Of a stretch of DNA of 64,000 bases, positions 48,501 to 60,920 are shown in pieces; within the stretch, counting starts at the first letter, position 1, and each line of letters begins with the position of its first letter. The notes under the pieces were generated by a model, which saw nothing but the letters and a program-made list of their open reading frames with translations, was not told the DNA's origin and searched no databases. The stretch is from contig NC_092628.1 in assembly GCF_039555335.1 (NCBI RefSeq), forward strand, positions 66,543,292-66,607,291. The letters are read 5' to 3'. The position numbers and the translations under genes were made by a program. This DNA comes from Amphiura filiformis (lineage: Eukaryota; Echinodermata; Ophiuroidea; Amphilepidida; Amphiuridae).

Positions 48501-51500
48501 TGGTCGTTTTATGACTATCATTTGAGGACTGAGTTGTTAATATATTTTCCGAGGAGCAATTTCAGACAATAGCTGGGGATTAGTGGGGCAGAGGTTATCT
48601 ATTGAATCATTTCATGACCACTGAAGCATAGTCAAGTCTGCCAAGGACACTCGGCACACATTGAAAGACCATGTCAACTCTCGACAAAAGAATCATACGA
48701 CACCAATTTGGTGTTTGTTATGCTCCTCGAAATTAGTACCTTACAGTCTATGTCTGCCCCCCCAGCCTTTTTAGAGCGTTTTATTGAAAAGGTGCTCCAT
48801 GAATGTGTGTCAAAATTGCTTGCCCCCCCTCTCAGTTGGCCAAAATTGCTTGCCCCCTTTTCGGTTTGCCAAAAATTTCTTGCCCCCCCCATTTACCCTC
48901 CCCAGGGCTCATAATTTCTCACAAAACTGGCCCCCTGGATTAGGCTTGGGCATCGCCAGTCTTTCGCATATCACGTATCGCGGCCATAAACATATCATAA
49001 AATAAATACATCTTGGTGAAACAATTCAAAAAATTCGATTTTTTTTTTATCACGGGAATAAAATCCAAATAATTACAAATTTTAATTAATACAAAAGGAA
49101 AAGCAAGAAATTTCAGTGCATATTATTACAGGCAATTTAGGGGCGAAAAATATCATGTAAAACAGTGTGGTCATGGTGGTAGTTGAGGATGACATTATTG
49201 GGGAAAAAAAAAAAGGTTTGTCTCAAAGCTCACAAGATATTTAAAAACAAATGCGAAATGCAATTTTTTTATTCCTGACTTTTTTCATGGTATTTTGAGA
49301 AAAAAGTCTGATTTGCGCCGATTTTTTCTGGAAAAAACTATAAAAAAAAATTTGAAATAAAAAAAATTTCCGCATTTCTTTTTTGTCAAATCGTGTGATT
49401 TTACAAACGTGCGCGCAAGCTTTGAGACAAAACAGAAGTGCGAATAACAATCTGTGCAAATATGGTAGGGCGCAATCCAAATGGCGGTCAGCGTGTGCGC
49501 AGTTTGTTCGATGCACAACACAGCGCGCACAGAGGTTACTAATATTTACGCTGACCTATTATATTAGCGACCGCGTTTAGCGTTTATGTTTTGGCAAATA
49601 AATAAAAATTATTGGATCGCACTTGCTGCGTATATTATTAATGAGTTTATGAAATACTTATTATTTCCTTTGTAGAAGCTGCTCCTCAAGAAGCTAGGAG
49701 ACCAGTACCCAGAGCCCGAGATGATGGATCAGTTGTACCTGCTGCTGCTGCAGCAAGAAGACGTGGTGGGAGAGACAGGATGAGAAGACAGAGAGATATG
49801 GACAGTGAAGGTAAGAAGATGAAGGAAGGATACCAGGATTGCATGATCAGACTTGACATTTTGTATGGCCACATAAGTTTCTTCAACTTGAAGTAAATAG
49901 TGTAATACTAAGTTTAAGGAACTACTTTACAAGAGAACCCATATTTCTTGAGCATTTTACATGTGTAAATATACTGTAAAAAGAAATATGATTGTTTTTC
50001 AATTAAAATGGTGTAATTAAAAGTGTGTAGGTTGAAGAAATGAAGGCATGAACTGAAAGAGCAGCAATAAATCTTGAGGTACAATATAATGTTATAACTG
50101 GTACAGAAGTGCACTAAGTTGTACTAGCTACATGCATGCATGAAGGTGGATTGAACACCTTCAAATTTAAATTTTAAATGTGAGAGAATAATGAATCTGT
50201 TTTTGAAATACTACTTTGAAATTCAGTTGAATGAATAAAGTATGCCATTTTAGTTGATTTCACACCTGCTGTATCCCTTTAACCTCTCTGTGACCTTGAG
50301 CATGTTGTCATATTTGAATGGTGGGAATACATTCATTGTGTTGTGTACATGTACATTCAATTGATTCCTCCCATCTGGGACCTTACTGATTATTTAATTT
50401 TTTCAATCCGCTCAGTTACATTCATGACCCCCATTTTATTAAACAATATTAATTATTTAAAAAGCAACCTTTTATCTGTCTGTTTTCAGAGGAAGATAAT
50501 GAAATTCCAAGAGAAGAATTTGGTGATGATGGTGAAACCAAGAAAATTGGAGCCAAGAAAGCGAGGAAACTGGAGATGAAAGAAGAGAAGCGAGCACAAA
50601 GACAAGTGAGCTAAACTATACTGTCATTGTAGTGAAAACATTCTCAAATGGCAGGGCTGTCAAACAGTCCAAAATATGCAAAACAGAGACAGCTCATGCC
50701 ATTGTCAGGCCCTGTACCCCAGATTTCATTGATCTGTGAATACATGGTTTCATTGTGACTGGTCTATGTATCCCTGGGTTTGCATCATATCAGTAATAAG
50801 TAGTAAACTGTAATGATGTACATGTAAAGAAGTTTCTAATGTCAGTGAAACTCATAATGATATAACTGCTTGAAATTATTAGAAAATTTATGAACAGGTT
50901 GAATTATTTTTGGAGGCAACCCTTTCCAAAACTGTGGTCATCCCTTGTCAGGAATTTGTGCCTCAGGCTGGTTGCTCATCTCGAAAATGTGGTTTGACAC
51001 CACCATAATGCACATTGCACGATTAGGTCCTAAAGATAATGCTAAATGCTATATATTGTTACAAATGCTTTGTATTTCCATTTTCAGGCCGAGCTGGAGG
51101 ATAGGGAGGAGAGAAAGAAACGCCAAGAACTTTTAGATGAACAAAGAAGAAAGGAACAAGAGAAGGAAAAAACAAGAAGAAGCTGAAAGGGTCAGTTTTG
51201 ATTTGCAACTTTTAGTTTTTAACATGTAACAATCTTCTTGTCATTGAGCACTATATAATATTTATGTATGATATTCAACAAAATTAAGATAGTATCGCCT
51301 TGTGATTTCCAGGGTTGATTTTGATCAAGTTTATGTTTATTTGTTTATAACAGGAAGCAGAAGAGCAGAAAAGGAAAGAGGAGGAGGAAAGACGGGAACA
51401 CGAAGAGTACTTGAAATTAAAAGAAGCATTCACAGTTGATGAAGAAGGTCATGAGCAAGTCCTTACAGATCAAGAGGTAAGTCAAGCACATAGAATTCCC

Positions 51501-53513
51501 CCTTTACAATGATATGTTGTATGCAGCTAAACACCTGTACCTCTTACTGAAATGCTGATAAACAAGCAGGTACATGGAATCCCTGCTCCTTTTGTTCCTT
51601 GAGTTTAGAATTCATTTGTTAAGAATTTGAATAAATCCCTGTTGATTATAAACAGTTACCAGAGGCACATGCTTTTTTACTTGCATGATGATGCAGACCC
51701 CTATTTGCAAATGAAAGGTTCAATCATGGACCTTTATCAGATTATTGACCAGCTATCAACATGGATGTTATTTTGGCATCACTTTTCTCGGGCACATATT
51801 TATATGATAGAGACACTCATGTTTCCATTTCTTTATTACATTTTTAAAATCATGTACCCACGGCTGTTTTGATGTGATCATTTATTACTTTTGCAAACAA
51901 AATATCATGTACAACCCAATTTTTGGCTTAAACAGCTAATAGCGATATCATGCTAATGTATACAGATGCTTTTGAGTTATTTTCACCTTTAAATTTCCCC
52001 CCTTTTACAAAATTATTCACTTTTACAGCATTTTTTAAAGCTTTTCAGATATAGAATGTATCTATTTATGACAAAATTGTTGGCGCTATTTAGTTACTGA
52101 AAACTACTCTTTCAAGCTTTTAATACAAAAAATTTCTTTTATTTTTTGATGAAATATGTTTATAAAATTTCTTTGCTGCTTGTTTCACCTATTCCATCTG
52201 TTTTAAAGGCAGTATTGATCACCTACCCCTTGTAAATTAAGAAATATGATTTAGGTTAAATAGCGCCATCTATAGTTTGCATTAAGTTAATAATGAAGCC
52301 AATTCTATATACATCAAACAACCGTGTACCTATTTCTTTGCTACATTTTTATTCACAGAGTCAGAGTTTATTACAAGAATTTGTAGATTATATTAAGAAG
52401 ATGAAGGTTGTGGTGTTGGAAGATCTTGGAGCACAATTTAACATTAGAACACAGGTAAAGCTGTTTACTTGCATAGGATTTTGTTATTGGATAAAATGTA
52501 AATCAGTAAAAATAATTCACAATAGGATACTAGCGGACATTTTAACTGTTAGATTTTTCATGTTGACGGTTGACCCAGGACTAAGAAAGGAAAATGACAA
52601 ATTTAAATGTTTGCTGCTTTTTGTATGTTACACAATATGACATTGGTGGCAATCAGTTACAAGACATGAACCATCTAGACCTAAGCCTTTTATGTTTGCT
52701 GAACATGCATGGCTTTAACATGCATTAGCTGGCTGTCTATCTAATTTTTCTGATATCAGAGGCTCAGTGTCATAGGGTAATTGGGGTATGTGTCACTTAA
52801 TCAATCCCAGGACTTCAAGCCTCATTTTCGCATGTGATATAGTTGAAGAAGAATGTGATTGAACAGGATGAGGCTTTCATTGGTTAAAACATAAGTCATG
52901 ATTCCTTGAACAAATGTACCACAATAGTCAGTGTTGTAAGAGGAACTTTGATATTCATACTATTAGTCAAACCCATAACCTAGTTATCTTTCTATATAAA
53001 GGAAGATATAAACAGCCATTGGTCAATATTTGTGCAAATGACTTACCTTCAAAATTCACTTATGGAAATGTTTTTGTGATGTTTTGGGATAATGGAAATT
53101 TAAATCATTCAGAAATGTTCAAAGGAAATCATTTGACCTTTTATTTTGAAATCAAAGTGTTCTCTCATTCATGTAGAATATAAGTTTTTCAATTATGTCC
53201 GATCTTATAATTCCGAAATCTTTTGATTTTCAATTTGTAAAGTATAAAATTATGTGCACTTTTTCTCCTGTAGGAAGCCATAAAGCGAGTGCAAGAGCTT
53301 CAGGAGCAAGGAAGGTTGACAGGTGTCATTGATGACAGGGGAAAATTCATCTATATCTCACAAGAAGAATTAGAAGCGGTCGCTAAATTTATACGACAGA
53401 GAGGGCGTGTGTCTATCGCTGATCTTGCTGAAGCTAGCAATACATTAATAACATTGAATCCGGAAAATCAAGATACATATCAAAAGAAATTACTAGGAGA
53501 GACTGAAGCATGA
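45531..53513 (+). CDS. DDRGK1: DDRGK1 (UFBP1), ER-membrane UFMylation adaptor, 7 coding exons
   Basis: Exons: 45531-45636, 49676-49810, 50490-50605, 51088-51190, 51354-51476, 52359-52454, 53274-53513, all GT-AG. The protein is about 305 residues (human about 314). Residues 10-30 are a transmembrane anchor ([20 protein letters not shown]). Then come an Arg-rich segment, a long charged coiled coil, [20 protein letters not shown] (winged-helix/PCI-like region), and the signature [11 protein letters not shown] with [18 protein letters not shown]. In animals DDRGK1 anchors the UFL1 ligase at the ER for UFM1 conjugation, supporting ribosome quality control and ER-phagy; inferred by orthology. Odd point: exon 4 is 103 bases, one too many. 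The run of six A at 51167-51172 shifts the frame into a stop; with five A the frame reads EKEKQEEAER and meets exon 5 ([20 protein letters not shown]) correctly. Confidence 0.93.
45812..46132 (+). repeat. Inverted repeat copy 1 in DDRGK1 intron 1
   Basis: Matches 48459-48749 in reverse complement (CCACTAATCCCCAGCTATTG, GAGTGTCCTTGGCAGACTTG, CACCAAATTGGTGTCG). Its right end is a hairpin, AACTCAGTCC then TGATAGTCAT pairing with GACTATCATTGAGGACTGAG, followed by TTCCGCAG. Confidence 0.88.
47847..47880. repeat. Perfect 15-bp-arm hairpin
   Basis: CTGGACACATCACAC, loop GGTA, GTGTGATGTGTCCAG. It is followed by short A/T-rich sequence without a run of T, so not a Pol III terminator. Confidence 0.8.
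48459..48749 (-). repeat. Inverted repeat copy 2 in DDRGK1 intron 1
   Basis: Reverse-complement partner of 45812-46132, with the hairpin end now at the left (CTGCGGAACTCAGTCCTCAA). CTAGACTGCGGAA also occurs 155 bases further left, at about 48298. Confidence 0.88.
49811..53273 (+). other. DDRGK1 introns 2-6
   Basis: Introns 49811-50489, 50606-51087, 51191-51353, 51477-52358 and 52455-53273. AT-rich, no repeat or extra exon recognised. The donor of intron 4 is the less common but acceptable GTCAGT. Confidence 0.6.
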
Positions 53514-54580
53514 TTTCAATAATATTGAAAATCTTTCTAGTAGTTTTCTATTTGCATGAACCGATAGGGAGGTGGTGGAGAAAGGCATACTCTAACTTTT
53601 AAGAGAAATCTTTTCAATTGATCCCTTAAATAGCCATCTCAAAACCAGGTTCTACTTACAAAGTGTGTGTTGTTTGCATGAACCTCTTTCATACACATGC
53701 CTTCATTTATCATATTCTCTTAAAATCATTCTAGTGTCCTGCATAAGAGGTTGCAAGAATAGGGCAAAATATAAAACTGGACTACTGAGTATGTGTTTGT
53801 ATGAAGAGCCTGGTTTTGGTTGCAAGATGGTGGATTGGTGCAAATGTTCAATATAGGCATTGAAAGTTGTACAAGTGCCTTGGTGCTTTTAATTTGCAGA
53901 AATGTGTATAACAACCCCCACAGGATGGTACATACACTTCCGGTGTGGTAACCACAAATCACTATGTTTTTGTTCACACCATTTTTAAACGAAACATGTC
54001 TTAGGCATTGAATTTCACTGGAGTAATGGGGAAAATATAAGCTTTCTTCTGATACCAAAATCTCAGTTTTGATTAATACAAATGGGGAATGAGGCTGCCG
54101 GTTGGGTCACAGACCTTTAATTTAACAATAGTTACATCCACCAAAGTTTTTAACCTCTGTTGATCTTTCAGAATAAAATCCTCTGAAAAACTTATTGTTT
54201 GGATTAACTAAATTTCAATCTTTAATATGCACTGAAGTTGACTACCTTGGGATGGTTGAGGTGGAAGAGAGGGATAGTGGAATTCAGAATAATCGAAATA
54301 CTAAAACTATTGTCTGGTATAGGTATGTATGTGGACATTGTAGGCCAATTTTGTAATTGAATTTATGGGTGTCCTCGCACTTGCAAAACCAGTTTCAGCC
54401 AGTTACTGTCACCCTTTGAAGCACCCACTCTTGCCAATTGTCCAAAACATGCCTGCCTTTAGCTTTTGGTCTTCTTTGGCAGGTAAAAAAACACCCTCTC
54501 ATGGGTTCATATGTCATTTATTTAACTTGGTGACATTGCATGCATTATATGTTAAAGATAGTGTTTTCCTTCCTTTGTCA
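53514..54580 (+). other. DDRGK1 3' UTR and downstream DNA
   Basis: An AATAAA at 54172-54177 gives a 3' UTR of about 660 bases. Nothing else recognised before the nested repeats. Confidence 0.5.
54172..54177 (+). promoter_or_regulatory. DDRGK1: Poly(A) signal AATAAA, likely DDRGK1
   Basis: First canonical plus-strand signal after the DDRGK1 stop codon, about 660 bases downstream. Confidence 0.45.
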
Positions 54581-54584
54581 AATA

Positions 54585-55490
54585 AACTCCTCAAAAAAAG
54601 TTTGGAAACTTTCAAAAACGGCTGTATACCAGATATTTTTGAAATCTATATACATATTGTTTTCTATCAGTGAAAACATTGTTCTTTCCTGTCAACAATG
54701 ACACCTCATTTGTGACAATAACTTATTCCACGGCTGAGTAACTTTCTTTGAAAGACAGAGGTCTCAAAGAAAATGTGCCAATAGACAATTTTCTGTGCTA
54801 ATCTCATTGCTTTGAATGAATTAATAAGTGAGTGGGTTGATGCATGAATAAAAGAATGAATGAAAAATTGTTTGCAGTATATCATTTTGAATGAAAATGG
54901 CTAGGATGGGATTAACAGTTCTTCATAGTGGTCATTTGCAAAGAAAGTTCTTGCCAGTTCTAATCAACCATGGTTCGATTATCAGATCTGGATAAGGTTC
55001 GAGCTATTGGTCAGCTTGAGGCTGGCATACCTCAGAATCAGGTTGCGACAACTTTTCAAGTTTCCCGCAGTATGATCTCCATGCTAAAAGCCAAGTTTCG
55101 TCAGACCGGAGATGTCAAAGACAGATATTAAAGTGGCCACCCAAGTAAAAAAACAGCTGCAGAAGACCAGTACATCAGGCTGCCAGCACTTCGAAACCGT
55201 AGACTAATGAAACAGTGTGATATTCCTTACTCACGTTTATCGATGCAAATGGCGCAGATAATGGCAGATTTGGCACATTTTGTTTAAGACCTCTCCGTCT
55301 TTCAAAGACAGTTACTCAACCGGCGTGGAATAATTTATGGTCAAAAATTTGGTGTCATTTTTGACAGGAAAGAACAATGTTTGTATTGATATGAAACAAT
55401 ATGGAAGTAAATATCATATATGTGACACGCTCTGGTCCATGGGGGCCAAAGGAGGCATTTTTGAAAACTGAGTTACTGTAATTATTACAT
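54585..55490 (+). repeat. Interspersed repeat copy split by a Tc1-like insertion
   Basis: The left part (AAAAAAAGTTTGGAAACTTT, CAAAAACGGCT) at 54593-54630 and the right part (TGTGACACGCTCTGGTCCAT, GGGGCCAAAGG) at 55421-55460 are contiguous in the uninterrupted copy at 56625-56757 on the other strand. Confidence 0.85.
54636..55418 (+). mobile_element. Tc1/mariner-like element, internally deleted, transposase 5' end only
   Basis: Long inverted ends (about 54670-54775 and 55285-55385) share CATTGTTCTTTCCTGTCAA, GACACC, CTTTGAAAGACAGAGGT and complements. An ORF from 54970 reads MVRLSDLDKVRAIGQLEAGI and VATTFQVSRSMISMLKAKF, the paired-type helix-turn-helix of Tc1 transposases. After TAA at 55129-55131 the same frame continues KKTAAEDQYIRL and ALRNRRL. 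The catalytic DDE part is missing. TA flanks it at 54634-54635 and 55419-55420, as the family requires. About 780 bp, non-autonomous, old. Confidence 0.85.
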
Positions 55491-56600
55491 TTATATAAAT
55501 AAAAGGAAGTCGCTAAATCTTGTTCGCGAAAAGGCTCCGAGATTGACTTTCAGTTCTGATTTATACGTACATTGATCGGGTACATATTGCCATTAAACCA
55601 TCTGACGTTCACTTTTGCAAACTATTGAGTCACTATGGAAATAACAAAAAAAATTGTTGGTTGCTAGGCCGTTGAGGTCAATAACCTTACAGGTCAGGGC
55701 ATGACAGCAAACGCGTCAAATGCAAGCGGTGTCCAACACGCGCGTTAAGTGGCGAGTCACGCACCTGCGCGTACACGGCACCATGGTTTCACGCGCATTG
55801 CAGCGCATGGTATGGACGCACTAAATGTTGGCTTACCGCGCGTAGGCCTACGTATGTGTACGTCACTGACTGCTTCTCTGAGACAGTGGCGGATCCAGGA
55901 ATTTAGGAAAGGGGAGGCACACTCGAAGTTTTGGCGCCACCTTTTGAATGACTACTGAAACACCATTGTGTCGCGCCATGCAGGGGTTGTGTCCTCTCAG
56001 AATTGGAAACTTGGTCAAAGTAAAGGCCTTGAAGCCATTTCGGGGGAATCATTGGGTGTAAGCTGATGAAAAAGGGGTCATTGGGTGACAGATTTGAAAT
56101 TCTGCGGCCCCCGCAAATAAATCTTGGCTATAATAGGCCTATCTTAAAAATGTTTTGCAGCAACTTTTAAACAGTGTTGCTTGCATGTTTTATACCATTA
56201 TAACCAGAAATTGAAACCCTTTCTAGCAACCTCTTCTAACCTTAGCCTTTTATGTTTGTTGGGATAAAGTTAAAATCAATCATTTTGTCACGAGCTGTTT
56301 CAAAAGAGGGATTGAGTGAGTAATAACACAGGTCTGGATATTCACTTAAACTTTAGCTTCTTTGATATGACAGGAGCTAACATAGTGCCTATGATTATCA
56401 AGCTAACATGATCATTACTATACTGGATGAATAATCTTCACCAAGACACCGTGATTATCATCACCGTTTACCATGTTTACTAACCACTCCCGTTTACTAA
56501 CCGCTCCCGTTTACTCAACTAGCGGGTCCTACAATAGGCTATCATTTACTGAAAACACCAAAGGTCTAGCATACTTGGTTCTAAAGTTATGAAGTTTTTT
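55491..56600. other. Intergenic DNA
   Basis: No supported gene. A repeat end resembling CAGTGGCGGATCCAGG lies at about 55885. CpG-rich around 55680-55860 (CGCGCGT, GCGCATGG). CCCGTTTACTAACC is repeated near 56487-56515. Confidence 0.4.
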
Positions 56601-56609
56601 GATGCCTAT

Positions 56610-56760
56610 TTTTTTATGTATTTTATTGTTTTTTTACTCCATATTTTTACCTTTATCTCAGTTTCAAATTTGCCGCTTTTGGCACCCATGGACCAGATCG
56701 TGTCACATATTGCTGATATATAGCCGTTTTTGAAAGTTTCCAAACTTTTTTTGAAGACTT
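56610..56760 (-). repeat. Uninterrupted copy of the interspersed repeat (empty site)
   Basis: Reverse complement of the repeat at 54585-55490 without the Tc1-like insert. Across the junction it reads CGGCTATATATCAGCAATAT then GTGACACG. Confidence 0.85.
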
Positions 56761-57203
56761 TATTTTGTTTGCTATTATCATTAAGGCTTCCAATAACATG
56801 TGGTTGTTCAAGTACTGCTCCTTGCACTTGATATTTATATTTCTTTGTGAACTAGTGTTTTTGTAGCTTTGTGTGCAAAATTATTGGGATTTTTTAATTG
56901 GGAAATATCCAGTACAGTATACAATATACAGTATACAAAAATATCATATTTTCAACATAGTGACATTCTCAGAGAGCAAGGTGAATTATAAACAATATCT
57001 GTCCAAGTCATTCAATATGTTCTGTATCAATATTTTATTTCTGTAATCTCAAATGTACAAATACATACAGACAATTCCATCTACAAGAGTATATGACATG
57101 AATGATTCAAACAAATACAGTTCAATTGTTGTTCTAACAAAACCTTGTTTGTGGTACCTCTGATCAAATGGCCACACACAAGGTTTTGATTGTAAAGCAA
57201 TAT

Positions 57204-57677
57204 CTATGGCATCACATACGAGGTTTTGACAAAATATGCTATTCTAGCATCAGTCAGTGTTGCAACAGGTCCGACCTTATCCTTCAACTGATCTTTGTTT
57301 AAAATCAGTGTTTTAAAACTGGAGAAAAAACCCTTAATATAATCACTTCTGATCTTATGGGAATTCACTGTCAGATTGTCTAGCATTTAGGGACCAGAAT
57401 CAAGTACATGTACCTCTAGCAGACCAGCAGGCAGATCCCATGAAATTTGTGAAACCCTCAAAGTTTTATTTGTGCTGGAAATCTGGTAGGGAGACCCAAA
57501 ATATGATTTCAACAATGTTTTTGTTATTAACAAATTGCTAGTGCAACAGCGATAACAAGCTTTCATCTCTCTATGTGCCTCTTTTTTCAACACAAATTTT
57601 TTATTGGCTCTTAAAAAAGTAGCTGGCGCCATAGAGTCAAGTAGCCGGCAAAGCTGGGCTTCTCTGCTTCTAGCCAT
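57204..57677 (-). other. Two collinear minus-strand ORFs, unrecognised
   Basis: A 96-codon ORF (57677-57387, starting MARSREAQLCRLLDSMAP) is followed after its TAA, in the same frame, by a 60-codon ORF (57386-57204, starting MLDNLTVNSHKIRSDYIKG). A minus-strand AATAAA lies at 57034-57039. I recognise no family. It may be a 3' terminal exon plus UTR, a retrocopy, or chance. Confidence 0.25.
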
Positions 57678-60600
57678 TCCAAAAATTAAAATGTTTCAAC
57701 GTAAAACTTGGCATATTCATGAAAAAATATATGGTTTGTTTATCGAAAGCACAAAACATGGGGAAACAATTGAGAAATAAAACATTTTCCTTCCATGGGT
57801 ATCATGACAAAGTAATGGGTTTGTTTTTGTATTCTATAGTGCTGTGATTGTTGAAATTCTGGTTCTAATGGGGTGATGATTTCTCATGGAAAAAAACATT
57901 ACACTGTAGTGTTCTCATGTTTGCAACCCTTCACATATATACTACATAAGGTGTAATTTTGTATGTGTATCCCCAGCATGGCTGTATGTAAAGTGGGTCT
58001 ATGAAAATGGAAACAAAATGGCCGTTTTTGGTCAACATGTTTTCAATCAAATTTTTATCAGGCGTAAAAAAAATTGCACAAAACATGATATTGATAATAA
58101 AAATGCATTTTCTTTGCAGACCGCTACTAAATGGAATTCCAAGGGAAATGACATAATTTAATCATTTGGTACATTAGGGTCCCAGACATGTTTCAAATAC
58201 ATTGAACCATAAAGCTGTACAAGGCGGCATTTTGTTTTTGAATCTTGTGTTTTAGTAAAAAGCAGTAATGCTATAGTATGTCTTGTCTCAAATTGAGATC
58301 AAAGCCATGTTGGAATTTGCAGTGGCAATTTGCAGATCCGAATCAGTGCGTTTACACAGTTAGAAGACGGCGTAAGAACAAATCGCTCTTCTAAACATGT
58401 GCATGGGATTGGGTTAGCACATGCAATTCAAATCTGCCACTGTAGAATCCAACATGGCATTACTCTGAACTTGAGACAAGACAGACTATACACTGGATTT
58501 GATTGCATTTCTGACTAATATTTTCCTCTGCTCGATAGATGTTTGGTCTATTTTCCCCATGATAGTGATTACTTGACTATCATAACAGAGAGAGGAACTT
58601 CCCTTGTTTTAGTATCCAGAGACATGATAAATAACATTACCGTACAGTAAGTTTCTTAACAAATTAGTCTTTGGATATGAGAAAAAAATACATGTCTACA
58701 GAATGAAGCAACTTACTAAATGTAACACACTAACTGTTTTTACATTAGCAGCATACACACTTTTGTTGTAAAATTAATTTTTAATTTTTAATGACACTTA
58801 AAATCACGAAATGTTACAAACAAAGAGCCTGCTCTGTCAGTAATTGTGTAAATAATTTCTGGGAGTAGGACCTTCATGTGACAATTATTATCATAACCAT
58901 TTAATTTGAAAGTACTGATTATAATCAAATTCATTGACAAGTCTTAGGTATAGACTAGAATTGTTAAAATCAAAGAAAATAATTTGCAAATAGATTCATC
59001 AGGATTGTCCATTAAAATAATTTACAAAGTTCTCAAACAAATCCAATAAAAGCACATTATTTTACTAACATCGCCATCTACATCAGCTACCAATAGGAAG
59101 CAACAGACGAGAATAGTCAAAGCTGGCCATTCAATTTGAGAAAGTGCTGTTACAGCACAAAACTGTCCTTGAGGTATGTTAACATCACCTATATGCTGTT
59201 ATCAAAATGATGGTTCTTCATTTGTTCTCTGTCTGTGTTTGGTGTTTTTGAAATGCTGGCGTCTGTTGAATGTTCCATTTGATCTATTTAAAAAAACAGA
59301 GATTAAAGCCTAGTCATTTCAAATGGATTCAATGGTGCATTTGGAACCCGGTTTGGAACAGGCCGGCTTTTCAATAAACATCAAAAACAGATGGAGAACA
59401 ATAATATTAATACAGCCTGTACTTGGTGTCTAATACAAATTCTAGTACAGTACATGTTATATAAATTATAATTTAATAGTTATTAATGGAATGACTGAAG
59501 GATACTGGTAAACTTAATTGGGATGGGAAGTACGGTACTTTGTTTTAGTTTACTAATTTAGTACTCTGCTAACACCCCTTAAGAAAACTAATTGTTGGTG
59601 TTAAAGAGGGCGATGGTTGCATAGTTGACATTTACAGTAGTCAAGCTTGTATGCAGGTGGGAGGTTGATATGATCATATCATGACACTTTATACTTCACA
59701 TGAAAAGACCCAATAGCATGTTCCAGCAATTTGGGTATAAGAGGCAAAAATGTGCATTGCAGTGACTCATGTCATAGTGGTACACCACATATTACCTTTT
59801 GTTCTTACCATCTAAATGAAGCATATGTCAGGCTTGAAGGTTTACTGATTCTGTGAGAAAAATAAACATGATTTCTCCAGACACCATAATCAATGTTGTC
59901 AAAAGGGAGATGAAGCTGTCTGAGCAATCAGTTCACCATATTTAATTGAATTCAATTGAATTTAATTGAACTGAATATTAACCATGTGTCATTGTTTGTT
60001 GGTCATTCAATTGAGATGACCAGATTACCCTATACACAGATCCATGATGTAATTGATATGACTTAATTAAACTTTCATTGTTATTCAAACATTTGTATCT
60101 CTTTTTCTTTAATAATATGAATGAAGGATTTTGTTCTCACCCCCGAAACCCTTTCACACTGTACTCAGCACGAGCAGTTTGTATGTACCACGGTTCGGGA
60201 AGTCCCATATGCTTTAGTATACAGAACCAGGGATGGCACTTATCTTAAAACAAAAGGTGCGTCGAGCACCTCGTCCAGGTAATGGTGGTAGAGCCTTATT
60301 TCCAATCAAGGAATAGGCAACAAATTTCAAATAGAGTAAGGGATGACTTCTTGATTGACTTAGCAGTGATTGCCAAATGAAGCGGCCATAAAACACTTCA
60401 ACAGTGCAGTTATAACTCTTGGGGGCATAAAAGCTGCAAAAAGAAATTACCATTGAAAATCCCTGTGCATTATATTAATACTTGTAAAGTAGCCAAATTT
60501 CTGATGAGGGATTTGTTTTCCCTGATGCACCTTATGACAACCCTGTATAGTTTATAGTTATACAGAAAAAAACCACACATACAAGAAAAAGCTGATAAAA

Positions 60601-60912
60601 ATTGCACATGATAAGGAAAGACACCATTAATAAATAATTGCAAGTATATATCATTCACATTACACAGTCACATCACTGTCACTTCTAGCAAAACATTCAA
60701 CTTAAATTTTTTTTTAATGAGTTTCTTAACACCAAACAAATATTTAGCAATTTATAAGCACTGATTTTTAAGACAGGACAGCAACAAATGCATTGTGCAT
60801 AATATCATGCAATCAAATCACTTGCTCATTATTTGGTAAAGTATGTATCTATCACAGGTCCTATCACAACCCTTTTGCATTTCCATAGGGAGTCATTCAT
60901 ATACAAAGTGAG
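57678..60912. other. Mostly unannotated DNA
   Basis: Contains a palindromic element at 58272-58490. The minus strand at about 59040-59140 reads a hydrophobic stretch (EWPALTILVCCFLLVADVDG) that could be a membrane-segment exon but lacks strong splice sites. Otherwise nothing recognised. Confidence 0.35.
58272..58490. mobile_element. Palindromic MITE-like element
   Basis: TATAGTATGTCTTGTCTCAA at 58272 is matched by TTGAGACAAGACAGACTATA ending at 58490. Inner parts GCCATGTTGGA and GCAGTGGCA also pair. Arms are about 70 bp. Confidence 0.75.
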
Positions 60913-60920
60913 GGACAGGT

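Larger units (their letters stand above)
45637..49675 (+). other. DDRGK1 intron 1, 4.0 kb, repeat-rich
   Basis: Holds two inverted copies of a 300-bp repeat (about 45812-46132 and 48459-48749) and a perfect 15-bp-arm hairpin at 47847-47880. It also has GC-rich repeats with GCGGCAAGCGGCAGGG near 46388 and 46450, and a C-rich block at 48755-48900 repeating AAAATTGCTTGCCCCC. No extra exon seen. Confidence 0.7.
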
